Source: an uncultured Verrucomicrobiota bacterium (GTDB lineage Bacteria > Verrucomicrobiota > Verrucomicrobiia > Opitutales > Seribacteraceae). Taken from it: 49,095 bases of DNA. The notes under the pieces were generated by a model. That model had not been told where the DNA came from, searched no databases, and worked only from the letters and a program-made list of their open reading frames with translations. Position 1 is the first letter of the stretch. Each line of letters begins with the position of its first letter. The position numbers and the translations under genes were made by a program. Shown one piece after another: positions 10,870-20,657 of this stretch. The stretch lies in contig CACHJU010000016.1 in the NCBI GenBank assembly GCA_902580225.1, forward strand, positions 1-49,095. Reading direction: 5' to 3'.

Positions 10870-11805
10870 TTATTGGGTAGCTTTTGTACCATACTGTAAA
10901 CGGGATAGAAAATCCTCAACTCGCCAGTTTCTGCCAGGTACTTGATAAACAATCTGTCTTCTTGAATTAATAATCATAGTTCGCATAGTATGATCAAGAG
11001 GTTGATTTTCATCTATTTCTCGTAGAATCCCAAATTGACGGGAAAGGTCATCAATGACCGTTTTCTTGGAGGTGCAAACTTTAAAGTTATCTTCCCCCAA
11101 GCTGTACCCACGTACATAGGATTTAAGCACTCCAGGAGAATCAAATAAAGGGTCTAAAGTAATAGAAAGAAATTGAATGTGGGGTATTTGTATTTTTTTT
11201 GCCAAATCCTGCAATTTTTTCATTTTCATAGTCGCAGCAGGACACATATCCGCAACCGAACATCTAGAAAAGATAAAATTCATAACCGTTACTGAACCGT
11301 CAAAAAAATCGGTAGTAACAACCTCTCCATTTTGATCGTAAAGAGCAAATGGCGGTAAATTATCACCAACTGTCCGGATCATTGAATCACCCATCGCTAA
11401 AGTATCTCTCCTCAAAAGGCGATTAATATTATTGACCCTTATTCGTTCAGCGGTTTCATCAGGCCAAACATTGTGGAGTAAAAAAGTTTTTCCCTCAGTA
11501 GGAGAAAATGTTTCTTGTATTTTTCCTCTGAAAATCTTTTTTTGAGACAAAATTGCAAAATCACCAGGTTGTACAATAAGATTATGATGACTCCCAATCC
11601 CACCCGTAAATTTTGTAGACAAATCATTGCTTCTCGCTAACATCTCAACTTTTACTGAGCTTTTATTAGCATCCATCGACAAAATCTTACCCCGAAAAGA
11701 ACTTTCCGATATCCCAAGAGTTTTATTTGTGGAATTTTCTACTGAACAGGAAAAAACCAAAAGGGTAATTATGGATAAACAAATTTTAGAAGACAAATTT
11801 TGCAT
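10870..11805 (-). CDS. SCO1/SenC-family copper chaperone lipoprotein
   Basis: Thioredoxin-fold copper chaperone or thiol reductase thought to metallate the CuA site of cytochrome oxidase subunit II. The 311-residue chain has a signal peptide with a lipobox-like end (LLVFSC), so it is probably membrane-anchored. Residues about 36-120 form a small beta-rich domain that may resemble the CusF-like domain fused to some SCO proteins. The SCO domain follows, with the metal-binding pair C182 and C188 in CSVADMCP (C-x5-C rather than the classical C-x3-C). The conserved distal histidine is in PLDHTMRTMI. It is transcribed away from ctaB-coxB, and its target CuA domain is encoded by coxB. Confidence 0.9.
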   Translation of the reverse strand: MQNLSSKICLSIITLLVFSCSVENSTNKTLGISESSFRGKILSMDANKSSVKVEMLARSNDLSTKFTGGIGSHHNLIVQPGDFAILSQKKIFRGKIQETFSPTEGKTFLLHNVWPDETAERIRVNNINRLLRRDTLAMGDSMIRTVGDNLPPFALYDQNGEVVTTDFFDGSVTVMNFIFSRCSVADMCPAATMKMKKLQDLAKKIQIPHIQFLSITLDPLFDSPGVLKSYVRGYSLGEDNFKVCTSKKTVIDDLSRQFGILREIDENQPLDHTMRTMIINSRRQIVYQVPGRNWRVEDFLSRLQYGTKATQ

Positions 11806-11994
11806 GAGATTTCTATTATAACATATTCAAGCTTTATCTGTACGCAATTCCAAACCTGTTTGAAAAATTTATCTTCATCAAATTTATAACTTGAAATATG
11901 AAAATTATTACTCAAAATTTACACCTACAGAAACTTTTTGCATACAAATTTAAATCTTTTCTCGTAAATCTGTTAAAGACTCTGAACAAAGGTA

Positions 11995-12007
11995 TTAGAT
12001 AATCTAA
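11995..12007. promoter_or_regulatory. Short palindrome in the SCO / ctaB divergent intergenic region
   Basis: The 278-bp gap between the divergent SCO and ctaB genes must hold promoters for both sides. It contains one perfect inverted repeat, TTAGAT-A-ATCTAA. The repeat lies 77 bp before the ctaB start and could be an operator. The region is very AT-rich, so chance is possible. No clear promoter boxes could be fixed. Confidence 0.3.
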
Positions 12008-12083
12008 CGATATCAATTTTATTAGTTATGACCTTGCTTGCCTCCTAATAAAATATCATTTTACTATATAAGTAATTTCTACC

Positions 12084-13016
12084 GTGAATAGTTACAAAGA
12101 TATAACTGCTAAAGCTGAAGCTCCATCCATACAGCAACCTACTGGTATTTTTCTGCATGGATTGTGGGAACTTACTAAACCTAGACTGAGTCTACTTTCA
12201 GTATTTACATCATCTCTCGGATTTTTGGTACATTTTCCTTTCAATTATCAATTTTCCGTTTTTATTTCATTGACCGTTGGTACTGCACTTGCTGCAGGAG
12301 GTGCCGCAGTTTTGAATCAATGGATGGAAAGAGAAGAAGATTCAATCATGCCTCGAACTTCTAGAAGACCGATACCCACTCAATTGGTTGAACCTGAATT
12401 CGCTCTAGTATTTGGAGTTTTTCTTTCTTCAATTGGTCTTATTGTTTTATGGGTTGGAACAAATCCATGGGCTTGTTCTCTTACATTACTCACATTAGTT
12501 GTTTATTTGCTCATTTACACACCTTTAAAGAAACGTTCTCCATATGCTACTGAAGTTGGTGCCATTTCCGGAGCATTGCCGCCTCTAATTGGTTGGGTTG
12601 CTGCTTCAGGAGAACCTTCAATTTACGGATGGATCCTCTTTGGAATTCTTTTCACTTGGCAATTACCCCATTTTATGGCAATCGCTTGGAATTTCAGGCA
12701 CGACTACTGCAAAGGCGGCTTTAAGCTTCAAAATTTAGGTAATCCAAACGGATACCATCTGGCTCGAAAAAGTTTGTTTTATTCATTCCTTTTAATCGGT
12801 TTTGTTTTTTCTCCATTTTTTGTGGAAAGTTCACAACCAACTCCAGGTTTACTCTATTTTATATCTGCTTTCATTTTATCTATTTATCTACTCATACCAT
12901 CAATTAAATTTTTAATATCATCCGACCGAGACAAATCGGCGAGAAAGCTATTCTTTGTCACAATAATTTATCTACCTTTACTCTTCGCGACATTGGTAAT
13001 CGATCGCTTCATATGA
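12084..13016 (+). CDS. ctaB: Protoheme IX farnesyltransferase (heme O synthase)
   Basis: Adds the farnesyl tail to heme B to make heme O for the oxidase encoded downstream. It is a UbiA-family polytopic membrane protein of 310 residues with about nine hydrophobic segments. Diagnostic motifs are LTKPRLSLLSVFTS, NQWMEREEDSIMPRTSRRP (first Asp-rich prenyl-diphosphate site and following basic region) and YTPLKKRSPYATEVGAISGALPP. The later FTWQLPHFMAIAW segment is also typical. The start is GTG at 12084-12086, without a ribosome-binding site. It is the first gene of the oxidase operon, 15 bp before coxB. No heme A synthase (ctaA) is in the window. Confidence 0.95.
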   Translation: MNSYKDITAKAEAPSIQQPTGIFLHGLWELTKPRLSLLSVFTSSLGFLVHFPFNYQFSVFISLTVGTALAAGGAAVLNQWMEREEDSIMPRTSRRPIPTQLVEPEFALVFGVFLSSIGLIVLWVGTNPWACSLTLLTLVVYLLIYTPLKKRSPYATEVGAISGALPPLIGWVAASGEPSIYGWILFGILFTWQLPHFMAIAWNFRHDYCKGGFKLQNLGNPNGYHLARKSLFYSFLLIGFVFSPFFVESSQPTPGLLYFISAFILSIYLLIPSIKFLISSDRDKSARKLFFVTIIYLPLLFATLVIDRFI

Positions 13017-13031
13017 TAGTTCCCCTGTAAA

Positions 13032-14450
13032 ATGAAAATACTATTCAACAAGTTCTTCTCTTTTTTCGTGATTGCATTGCCCATCACTCTACTGCTCGGA
13101 AGCGGTTGTTCCCGAATTGATCATAAGCAATCAGCACTCGATCCGAAAGGGCTAGTTTCTCAAAATCAATATGACATTTTTATGTTGTCGGTGTGGATTA
13201 CGATTTTTCTCTTCTGTGCTGTAGGTGGCTGCTTACTTTATGTCTTATGGCAATATCGAGCTAAAACACCAGAGGAAGCCATGGAAGTTCCTCCTCAATC
13301 ACATGGAAATTCAAAGATCGAAGTTGGCCTCATTGTTGCGTCCACATTAATTTTAGTTATTTTAGCCGTTCCTACACTTCAGGGTGTTGTTTTGATGAAT
13401 CGAGTTCCGGACCCAGACGATAAACCAACTTTGGAAAAATTAAACTTAGATAGAGACGCCATTGATGGTGCAATCACCGTCAATGTGACCGGAAAGCGTT
13501 TCTTTTGGGTTTTTGAATATCCACAATATGGGATTGTAACTGCTAATGAACTTGTCTTTCCCGCCTCCAAAGCAGTTCGGGTAAATTTGCGGACTGAGGA
13601 TGTCATTCACAGTTTTTGGCTTCCTAAATTAGCAGGGAAAATGGATTTAATGCCAGGCCAAGAAAATTTTTTATGGTTTATAGCAGATCAAGACAAAATC
13701 CTCAGCCGAGTTGATGAAAACGGAAACCAAGTCAAAGCATCCATTGAGAATGCAATGCCTTCTGTTTTTGACGGCAAAATGAGAGAGAAAATATTTACAA
13801 AACAAAAATTTACCGATGAATTTGAAGCAGTAGGTGGTCTTTTTTACGGGCAATGTGCCGAATACTGTGGCAATTCGCATGCTTACATGTCATTTCGTGC
13901 TTTGGCTCAAACAGATAATGACTTTGAATTATGGGTCAAAAAGTTTCAAAATTCCCAAAATCCAAACTTACAACCCGCATCTTACAATCCTGAATTAGAA
14001 TACAAAAAGGATAGCCTTGTTTCTTTTCCCGACAAAAGTTTAGGAGAATCATATGTCCGAGAGTATCGTGCTAAAAAAGCCATAACCAAAGGCCAAGCAC
14101 CTAATCTTTCCAACAATGCTTGGGACAAAGCTCACTCGGACGATTACGAAAAAGGTAAAATTCTTTTTTCAACCCTTCAATGTGTTCAATGTCACGCGGT
14201 CAACAGAACAGGCTTAGGTTCAAAAGGTCCTAATCTTACCCTTTTTGGAATTCGCACTTCTCTTGCGGCAGGATGGATGAGAAATGACGAAGAAAATTTA
14301 GCTAAATGGCTTAAAAACTCAAACGATGTAAAATTTGGTAATTTGATGTGGAATGGGGAAGGTGTTGACGACACCCACCCTCTACGAAACCTTGAAGAGG
14401 ATGACGAGAAAGTCAATCATTTGGTTGCTTATTTACTTGGGCTTAAATAA
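13032..14450 (+). CDS. coxB: Cytochrome c oxidase subunit II with fused cytochrome c domain (caa3 type)
   Basis: Electron-entry subunit of a caa3 oxidase. Residues 1-26 are an export signal ending in a lipobox-like GSGC. Two membrane helices follow (about 47-72 and 97-120). The cupredoxin domain has HSFWLPKLAGK and the CuA site CAEYCGNSHAYM (C275, C279). An unusual segment of about 45 residues (roughly 225-270) separates these two CuA parts. The C-terminal domain binds heme c through CVQCH (C384, C387, H388), with a likely axial Met in FGNLMW. It is 472 residues long. It is followed by coxA after 44 bp. The covalent cytochrome c means a soluble cytochrome c is not strictly needed. Confidence 0.96.
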   Translation: MKILFNKFFSFFVIALPITLLLGSGCSRIDHKQSALDPKGLVSQNQYDIFMLSVWITIFLFCAVGGCLLYVLWQYRAKTPEEAMEVPPQSHGNSKIEVGLIVASTLILVILAVPTLQGVVLMNRVPDPDDKPTLEKLNLDRDAIDGAITVNVTGKRFFWVFEYPQYGIVTANELVFPASKAVRVNLRTEDVIHSFWLPKLAGKMDLMPGQENFLWFIADQDKILSRVDENGNQVKASIENAMPSVFDGKMREKIFTKQKFTDEFEAVGGLFYGQCAEYCGNSHAYMSFRALAQTDNDFELWVKKFQNSQNPNLQPASYNPELEYKKDSLVSFPDKSLGESYVREYRAKKAITKGQAPNLSNNAWDKAHSDDYEKGKILFSTLQCVQCHAVNRTGLGSKGPNLTLFGIRTSLAAGWMRNDEENLAKWLKNSNDVKFGNLMWNGEGVDDTHPLRNLEEDDEKVNHLVAYLLGLK

Positions 14451-14494
14451 CATTGGAATACCGCAAAAAAGAATACCTATAAACTTGCAATATC

Positions 14495-16441
14495 ATGGCT
14501 ACTGAATCACTAAAATATCTTAACCCCGATACCGAAACTGAAATTAAGACCAAGGTTTTTCCAAGGCCAGGTCAGCATGCTTCCGGAATTGTTAGTTGGT
14601 TAACCACTATCGACCACAAGAAGATTGGGATCATGTATGGCGTTTCAGCCCTCTTTTTCCTAATCATAGGTGGGCTTGAGGCACTTCTAATCCGTTCTCA
14701 ATTATGGAATCATAATATGGATGTTCTTTCCAACCGTGAATATAATCAAATGTTTACTATGCACGGAACCACCATGGTCTTCTTGGTGATAATGCCTTTA
14801 AGTGCCGCTTTTTTTAATTTTATTATGCCCCTTCAAATCGGTGCACGAGATGTTGCATTTCCCAGAATGAATACCCTTAGTCTATGGTGTTTTATAGCTG
14901 GTGGAATCACTCTCAATCTAAGTTGGTTTTTCACTGGTGGATCACCTGCAATCGGATGGTTCGGGTATGCTCCCCTTACTGACACCCGATTCGCTGAAGT
15001 GATTGGCGATATGGGTCCAGACTTTTGGATTTTTTCACTTCAAATATTGGGTCTCGCATCTCTACTTGCTTCTTTTAATTTTATTACAACCATTATAAAC
15101 ATGCGGGCACCCGGGATGACAATGATGAGAATGCCCGTTTTTACTTGGATGACATTAATTGTAAGTTTTCTCATTATTCTTGCTTTTCCCGCAATCACGA
15201 TTGCCCTTGTGGAATTAATGTTTGACCGCACCTACGGGACTAACTTTTTCGACTTTCTAGAAGGTGGAAAACCTCATCTTTGGCAGCATTTGTTTTGGAT
15301 TTTTGGCCATCCTGAAGTATATATCCTCATCCTTCCTGCTATGGGAATTGTTTCTGAGATTATTCCTGTTTTCTCCCGAAAACCACTATTTGGATATGGA
15401 TTAATTATTTTCTCCGGTGCTATTATTGGATTTATGGGCTTTGCCGTGTGGAGTCACCACATGTTTACTACCGGGATGGGTATTGTTGCCACATCTGCGT
15501 TTTCGATCCTTACCATGTTAATTGCAATACCAACCGGAATTAAAATATTTAACTGGATTGGCACAATGTGGGAAGGGCGTATTCGATTTGAGACGCCCAT
15601 GCTATTTGCACTTGGATTTATTACTATGTTCATGGTAGGTGGTTTTACCGGAATCATGCATTCCTCCGTTCCTATTGATGCTCAGCATCAGGACTCTTAC
15701 TTTGTGGTAGCTCATTTTCATTATGTTCTTATCGGTGGAGCACTTTTTGGTCTTTATGCAGGCTTTTACTATTGGATTCCTAAAATTAGTGGAAAGATGC
15801 TTAATGAAAAATTAGGTAAATTAGTTTTCACTCTTATGTTCATCGGTTTTAATCTTACTTTCTTCCCCATGCATTATTTGGGAATGATTGGACAGCCTCG
15901 TCGAACCCATAGTTATAATGAGGGACATGGATTTGAAACATGGAATCAAATTGCAACAATTGGAGCTTTCATACTTGGGGTTGGAATTGTTGTGGGTATT
16001 TACCAATTTGTCACAGCCGCTTACAATAAGAAATTAAAACCTGCGGGCAAAAACCCTTGGGATGCTCGGACACTAGAGTGGACATTATCTTCCCCGGTTA
16101 AAGAGTACAATTTCTCCCGTACACCCATTATAAAAGCTCGTGATCAAGCTTGGGAAAATAATTATGGTCCTAAAGAAAATCATTCTGAAAAAGAACCTTT
16201 AGATGATCACGGTGTTCACATGCCGGACAAATCCTGGTATCCACTTTTAACTGGTTTGGGGCTTCTTGGGCTCGTTCTTGGTATGCTTTTTCATCAATCG
16301 GTTGATGTGAATACGGGGGAAATCGTTCGTAACTACATACCAGCTATTATCGGTGGCTCGGTTGCTATTCTGGGTATTATTTTATGGTCTATTGAAGGTC
16401 CTGGTGGCTACCACCTGTTTCCCAAGGAAGAAGAAGAGTAG
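14495..16441 (+). CDS. coxA: Cytochrome c oxidase subunit I
   Basis: Catalytic subunit with low-spin heme and the heme-CuB oxygen-reducing centre. The 648-residue chain has the twelve-helix core and a C-terminal extension with about two more helices, as seen in several caa3 oxidases. Conserved sites are MHGTTMVFL (low-spin heme His), FWIFGHPEVYILILP (CuB His and the His-Tyr cross-link, marking a heme-copper A-type enzyme), VWSHHMFTTGMG (CuB His pair) and VVAHFHYVLIGG (heme His ligands). The extension runs from about residue 530; it starts with a charged loop and ends in an acidic tail, PKEEEE. It lies between coxB and coxC in a compact operon. Confidence 0.98.
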   Translation: MATESLKYLNPDTETEIKTKVFPRPGQHASGIVSWLTTIDHKKIGIMYGVSALFFLIIGGLEALLIRSQLWNHNMDVLSNREYNQMFTMHGTTMVFLVIMPLSAAFFNFIMPLQIGARDVAFPRMNTLSLWCFIAGGITLNLSWFFTGGSPAIGWFGYAPLTDTRFAEVIGDMGPDFWIFSLQILGLASLLASFNFITTIINMRAPGMTMMRMPVFTWMTLIVSFLIILAFPAITIALVELMFDRTYGTNFFDFLEGGKPHLWQHLFWIFGHPEVYILILPAMGIVSEIIPVFSRKPLFGYGLIIFSGAIIGFMGFAVWSHHMFTTGMGIVATSAFSILTMLIAIPTGIKIFNWIGTMWEGRIRFETPMLFALGFITMFMVGGFTGIMHSSVPIDAQHQDSYFVVAHFHYVLIGGALFGLYAGFYYWIPKISGKMLNEKLGKLVFTLMFIGFNLTFFPMHYLGMIGQPRRTHSYNEGHGFETWNQIATIGAFILGVGIVVGIYQFVTAAYNKKLKPAGKNPWDARTLEWTLSSPVKEYNFSRTPIIKARDQAWENNYGPKENHSEKEPLDDHGVHMPDKSWYPLLTGLGLLGLVLGMLFHQSVDVNTGEIVRNYIPAIIGGSVAILGIILWSIEGPGGYHLFPKEEEE

Positions 16442-16471
16442 TTTTTATGTTGTTCCCACATTTTTTAAATT

Positions 16472-17119
16472 ATGAGTGAAGCAGCTGCACACGCTATTGA
16501 TCATCACGAACCGGAAACAAGTACTGGAATTCCTAATAAAAAAGTCCTTATGTGGGCTTTTCTGGGTTCGGACTGCATGTTTTTTGGTACTCTGATCTCA
16601 ACGCATTTAATATATCGTAAAATTTCAGCCACGGTCGGGGGTAACTATCTAGATATCCGCGACATCTTTGATATTGAACTTACTTCATTCAGTACATTCA
16701 TTCTTTTGGCTAGTTCATTGTTCATGGCCTTGGCAGTTTCTGCCATCCATAAAGGGAACTTAAATAGCACTCGATGGATGCTTTTCGGAACAATTGTATT
16801 CGGAGCTATCTTTTTGGCCTGCCAAGTCTATGAGTTCACACATTTCGTACATGCCCCAGGTAATGAACTTACCTTATCCAGCTATCGCGGAGAACCTCAT
16901 GTATTTGGATCCACTTTTTATGTTCTTACCGGTACTCACGGCACTCATGTTGCAATCGGAGTTTTTTGGCTTATTGGATGGTTAGCTTATTCATTCACTG
17001 GAAAAATGAGTGTTGCTCACGCCATTGATGTAGAAATTTGCGGATTGTATTGGCATTTTGTTGATGTCGTTTGGATTCTAATTTTTCCTGTGGTGTATCT
17101 AATGGAATACGCATTCTAA
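16472..17119 (+). CDS. coxC: Cytochrome c oxidase subunit III
   Basis: Membrane subunit of the caa3 oxidase, 215 residues, with five hydrophobic segments as in bacterial short forms. Family features are KVLMWAFLGSDCMFFGTLIS at the start of helix 1, GTHGTHVAIGVFWL in the middle and YWHFVDVVWILIFPVVYL at the end. The conserved Glu of subunit III is probably the one in ACQVYEFTHF. The N-terminal 25 residues are hydrophilic and His-rich (HAIDHHEPE). Its ATG lies 30 bp after coxA and no ribosome-binding site is visible. Confidence 0.95.
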   Translation: MSEAAAHAIDHHEPETSTGIPNKKVLMWAFLGSDCMFFGTLISTHLIYRKISATVGGNYLDIRDIFDIELTSFSTFILLASSLFMALAVSAIHKGNLNSTRWMLFGTIVFGAIFLACQVYEFTHFVHAPGNELTLSSYRGEPHVFGSTFYVLTGTHGTHVAIGVFWLIGWLAYSFTGKMSVAHAIDVEICGLYWHFVDVVWILIFPVVYLMEYAF

Positions 17120-17150
17120 ACCCTTTATTTTTTTTATTGAATTTAATATT

Positions 17151-17864
17151 GTGAGTGGACATTCAGAAGATCCGGTAAAAGAAGAGAGCGAACGTTTTTT
17201 TACTTTTTTCAATTTATCCATGCTTCTTGTTGCCATCACTGGCATCGAAATTGTTATCATCTATGTCAGATCTTTTGACGGGTTAACAATCATCACAGTT
17301 CTTTCGGTATGTTCTGTTATTAAATTCTTTGGTGTGATGACTTGGTTCATGCATTTAAGATGGGATAAGATCCTCAATACTATTCTGTTCTTGATGGGGT
17401 TAGTTATTGCAATTTTTACTTATTTTGCGGTTATCTACATGGCTGATGACACTCCTGTCGTTGAAGAATTCGCAGTGTCCCAGATTGGAAAGAAGTGGGA
17501 ATCCGGAAAAGACTACAAGACAGGTGATTACACCGAAAACAATAATACTTTTTTCGTTGCTAAAGCAGATCACAAATCCGCCAAAATATTCTCAGTCGAA
17601 TCCTCCGTTGACAATAAAAGGGTTCAGATTTGGGAGAAAGTCCAGGGAATTCCGCATCAATTTACATGGAAAGTAAATACAGGAAATTTAATTGAAATTA
17701 ATTCCCTCAAACCCGAAAATCCATTCTTCCATCAATACCATCCCTCACAGACTGACAACATTGAGGGTTCGAAAATCTCACTATTAGCCAAAGCTGTAGC
17801 CGCTGAAGATTTTAGAATCAAGGTCCGTTCAGAGGCATCTTGGGTGGAAGGATTAAATCAGTAG
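17151..17864 (+). CDS. coxD: Cytochrome c oxidase subunit IV-type protein with a C-terminal exported extension
   Basis: Small accessory subunit of the oxidase. The first ~100 residues hold three hydrophobic segments (about 20-40, 44-66 and 76-97) with FFGVMTWFMHLRWDK, typical of the prokaryotic subunit IV (CtaF/COX4_pro). The usual length is 90-110 residues; this protein has 237. The extra ~135 residues are soluble and should lie outside the membrane. Part of that extension, from W116 to W161, follows a pattern like a small aromatic-rich binding module (W-x2-GKDYKTGDYTENNNTFFVAK ... IWEKV), resembling CBM5/12-type folds. The start is GTG at 17151-17153. It is followed by ctaG after 42 bp. Confidence 0.85.
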   Translation: MSGHSEDPVKEESERFFTFFNLSMLLVAITGIEIVIIYVRSFDGLTIITVLSVCSVIKFFGVMTWFMHLRWDKILNTILFLMGLVIAIFTYFAVIYMADDTPVVEEFAVSQIGKKWESGKDYKTGDYTENNNTFFVAKADHKSAKIFSVESSVDNKRVQIWEKVQGIPHQFTWKVNTGNLIEINSLKPENPFFHQYHPSQTDNIEGSKISLLAKAVAAEDFRIKVRSEASWVEGLNQ

Positions 17865-17906
17865 CAGTTTACATTGAAATTTACTACTGAGTTCATCCCC
17901 ATTTAG

Positions 17907-18695
17907 ATGAATTCCCCAGTCACTCTTAGTCATTGGCACACAGAACCAGCACTGATTGGTGGTATACTTTTTATCGCTTGGTGCTATTCCATAATAGTAG
18001 GGCCTTACCGGAGAACTTTCTCTCCTAACCTCCCCTATTCTCAAAAGCACACTCTTTGGTTTTGCGCAAGTATGGTGAGTTTTTATTTAGCGGTGGGTTC
18101 CCCTCTAGATCCATTAGGTGAAAATTTTCTCTTTTTCGCTCATATGATTCAACACAACATTCTTATGTATGTGAGCCCCTTATTTTTACTTCTAGGATTA
18201 CCAAGTGAAATCATTGATAATTACCTTGAAAAAAAGCCGATACTGGAACGCTTTCTAAAATTTATTTTTCATCCAATAATTGCAGGTCTTTTATTTACAC
18301 TTGTTTTTTCTTTTTGGCATATCGGCGAATTTTATGAGGCTGCAATAAGAGATAAAACCCTCCATATGGCGGAGCACTTATCTATGTTTTTTACCTCAGT
18401 TGCAATGTGGTGGCCTTTATGCGGACCTTCCAAAAGAATTCCTCCTTCCAGATATGGTCCACAAATGCTTTATGTGCTTGCAGTGATGTTGGGGCAAACC
18501 CCAATATTTGCCATCCTGACATTTTCTAAAGATGTGCTCTACGACACTTACTTTTATGCGGAACGTGTTATGAACCTGAGTCCGCTCGAAGATCAAAAAA
18601 CTGGTGGAGTCCTAATGAAACTAGCCAATATGATTGTTTCTGTAGGCGTTCTCTCATCTATTTTTTATCGTTGGTCAAAAGAACAAAAAAACTAA
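17907..18695 (+). CDS. ctaG: caa3-type cytochrome oxidase assembly protein CtaG
   Basis: Polytopic membrane protein of the CtaG/caa3 family, thought to help insert copper into the CuB site. The 262-residue chain has about seven hydrophobic segments. Family features are LSHWHTEPALIGGIL at the N-terminus, SPLDPLGENFLFFAHMIQHNILMYVSPLFLLLGLP in the middle (FFAHMIQH being diagnostic), and HMAEHLSMFFTSVAMWWPLCGP later. It closes the oxidase operon and its 3' end converges on pckG with only 10 bp between the stop codons. Confidence 0.9.
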   Translation: MNSPVTLSHWHTEPALIGGILFIAWCYSIIVGPYRRTFSPNLPYSQKHTLWFCASMVSFYLAVGSPLDPLGENFLFFAHMIQHNILMYVSPLFLLLGLPSEIIDNYLEKKPILERFLKFIFHPIIAGLLFTLVFSFWHIGEFYEAAIRDKTLHMAEHLSMFFTSVAMWWPLCGPSKRIPPSRYGPQMLYVLAVMLGQTPIFAILTFSKDVLYDTYFYAERVMNLSPLEDQKTGGVLMKLANMIVSVGVLSSIFYRWSKEQKN

Positions 18696-18705
18696 TTTCT
18701 TCAAT

Positions 18706-20520
18706 CTAGAGTCGAGAAACCAGTAATTCCCTTTCAAAAAGCATTTCTTTCGGTAAAGATTCAGCCAATTGTAAAAACAATTCCTCATGACGAAGGGTTT
18801 GCATACGAAGCTTTTCTGGGTCAATCGACATCAATTTATTCCATTCATCATCTTTAAAATCCAATCCAGACCAGTCTAAATCTTCATGGTGGGGAACCCA
18901 ACCAAGCCTTCCTTCATGAGCACTTCCCTGCCCGGATGATCTTTCCACTATCCAGCGAAGAACCCTCATATTATCTCTAAAACCCGGCCACAAAAAATTT
19001 CCTTCTTCATCTTTACGAAACCAGTTTACATGAAAAATTCGGGGTTTATTTTTAAGTTTTTTCCCCATCTTCATCCAATGCTTAAAATAATCACCCATAT
19101 TATAACCACAAAATGGCAGCATGGCCATGGGGTCACGTCTTAAATTACCCAGAGATCCTTCGGCTGCTGCGGTTGTTTCGGAAGCTAGTGTTGCCCCTAG
19201 GTATACTCCATGATTCCAATTGAAGGATTGATAAACAAGAGGGATGTCAGACATACGTCGCCCACCAAATATAAAGGCTGAAATAGGAACCCCTTTGGGA
19301 TTTTCCCAATCTGGGTCTATTGTTGGACATTGTGAAGCTGGAGCAGTGAAACGGGCATTTGGATGAGCTGCCGGGGATTCCATTTCAGGAGACCATGCCC
19401 GGCCCTGCCAGTCAATTAAACCGTCCGGTACTTTTTCCGTTAAACCCTCCCACCAAACATCACCATCCTCGGTTAAGGCGACATTTGTGAATAAAGTATT
19501 TTCTTTCATCGATTCCATTGCATTGGGGTTTGTCTCCCAGGAAGTACCCGGAGCAACTCCAAAGAAACCAGCCTCAGGATTGATAGCTCGTAATGATCCA
19601 CTTTCATCGGGTCTCAACCATGCGATGTCATCGCCAACGGTTGAGACTTTCCAACCTTTCATGGAATCAGGTGCAACCAACATAGCCATGTTGGTTTTTC
19701 CACAAGCACTGGGAAAGGCACCTGCAACATAGGTCTTTTTACCTTCCGGATTTTCAACGCCAAGAATTAACATGTGTTCGGCCATCCAATCATTATCTCT
19801 CGCCATGCAGGAAGCAATTCGAAGAGCCAAGCATTTCTTACCCAACAAAGCATTTCCACCATATCCACTGCCAAAAGATACTATGGTTCTTTGCTCTGGA
19901 AAATGAACGATGTGGGTGTTTTCCGGATTGCAAGGCCAAGAAACATCTTCTTTCCCATTAGGTAACGGATATCCAACTGAATGGAGGCAGGGAACAAAAA
20001 AGTCTTTCTCCTTGATGAAATCAAGCACCTGATTTCCCATTCGGGTCATAATCTTCAAATTTAAAACCACATAAGGAGAATCAGTTACCTGAACTCCAAA
20101 TTGAGATAATGGCGATCCAAGCGGTCCCATACAAAAGGGAATAATATACATAGTGCGTCCCTCCATTGCTCCTTTAAAAAGTCGCTTCAACTTAGCACGC
20201 ATTTTTCTGGGTTCTTCCCAATTATTAGTGGCACCCGCATCGCCTTTACCATAACTGCAAATAAAAGTTCTACTTTCAACCCTCGCAACATCCCTTGGAT
20301 CCGAGCGTACTAGAAAGCTGTTGGGGCGTTTTTGTTTGTTTAAGGGAATCATGGAACCCTGACTTATCATTAAATCACAAAGTTCGTCCCATTCCCGATC
20401 TGAACCATCACACCACCTAACATTCTTAGGGCCACACATTTCGACCATTTTATCCAACCATTTTAGCAAAGCTTGGTTGTTCGTTTTACTTCGATCGTAA
20501 CTTACTTTATTTGAATCCAT
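18706..20520 (-). CDS. pckG: Phosphoenolpyruvate carboxykinase (GTP)
   Basis: Converts oxaloacetate and GTP to phosphoenolpyruvate, CO2 and GDP, the entry step of gluconeogenesis. At 604 residues it matches the GTP-dependent family rather than the ~540-residue ATP type. The hyper-reactive cysteine and P-loop are in [16 protein letters not shown]. Other typical stretches are [29 protein letters not shown] (positions about 300-330) and [12 protein letters not shown] near the C-terminus. It stands alone, divergent from carA with 137 bp between the starts. Its presence implies growth on substrates such as amino or organic acids that need gluconeogenesis. Confidence 0.97.
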   Translation of the reverse strand: MDSNKVSYDRSKTNNQALLKWLDKMVEMCGPKNVRWCDGSDREWDELCDLMISQGSMIPLNKQKRPNSFLVRSDPRDVARVESRTFICSYGKGDAGATNNWEEPRKMRAKLKRLFKGAMEGRTMYIIPFCMGPLGSPLSQFGVQVTDSPYVVLNLKIMTRMGNQVLDFIKEKDFFVPCLHSVGYPLPNGKEDVSWPCNPENTHIVHFPEQRTIVSFGSGYGGNALLGKKCLALRIASCMARDNDWMAEHMLILGVENPEGKKTYVAGAFPSACGKTNMAMLVAPDSMKGWKVSTVGDDIAWLRPDESGSLRAINPEAGFFGVAPGTSWETNPNAMESMKENTLFTNVALTEDGDVWWEGLTEKVPDGLIDWQGRAWSPEMESPAAHPNARFTAPASQCPTIDPDWENPKGVPISAFIFGGRRMSDIPLVYQSFNWNHGVYLGATLASETTAAAEGSLGNLRRDPMAMLPFCGYNMGDYFKHWMKMGKKLKNKPRIFHVNWFRKDEEGNFLWPGFRDNMRVLRWIVERSSGQGSAHEGRLGWVPHHEDLDWSGLDFKDDEWNKLMSIDPEKLRMQTLRHEELFLQLAESLPKEMLFERELLVSRL

Positions 20521-20541
20521 AAAACCTAGTCGGTAAGGACG

Positions 20542-20592
20542 AGTAAGTGGTTAGTCAAACATTCCTCACTTTTTTGTTCAAAAACACTTACT
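20542..20592. repeat. Inverted repeat in the pckG / carA divergent intergenic region
   Basis: AGTAAGTG at 20542-20549 is matched by its exact complement CACTTACT at 20585-20592, with a 35-bp spacer. It lies between the divergent pckG and carA starts and could bind a dimeric regulator or be chance. It is followed by a short T run on the plus strand but is too open to be a good terminator. Confidence 0.25.
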
Positions 20593-20657
20593 TTTTACAG
20601 ATTTTTTAAATCAAGTTTGCCAATTTCTTCATGAAGTTGTAACCCAGTAATCTAAAC

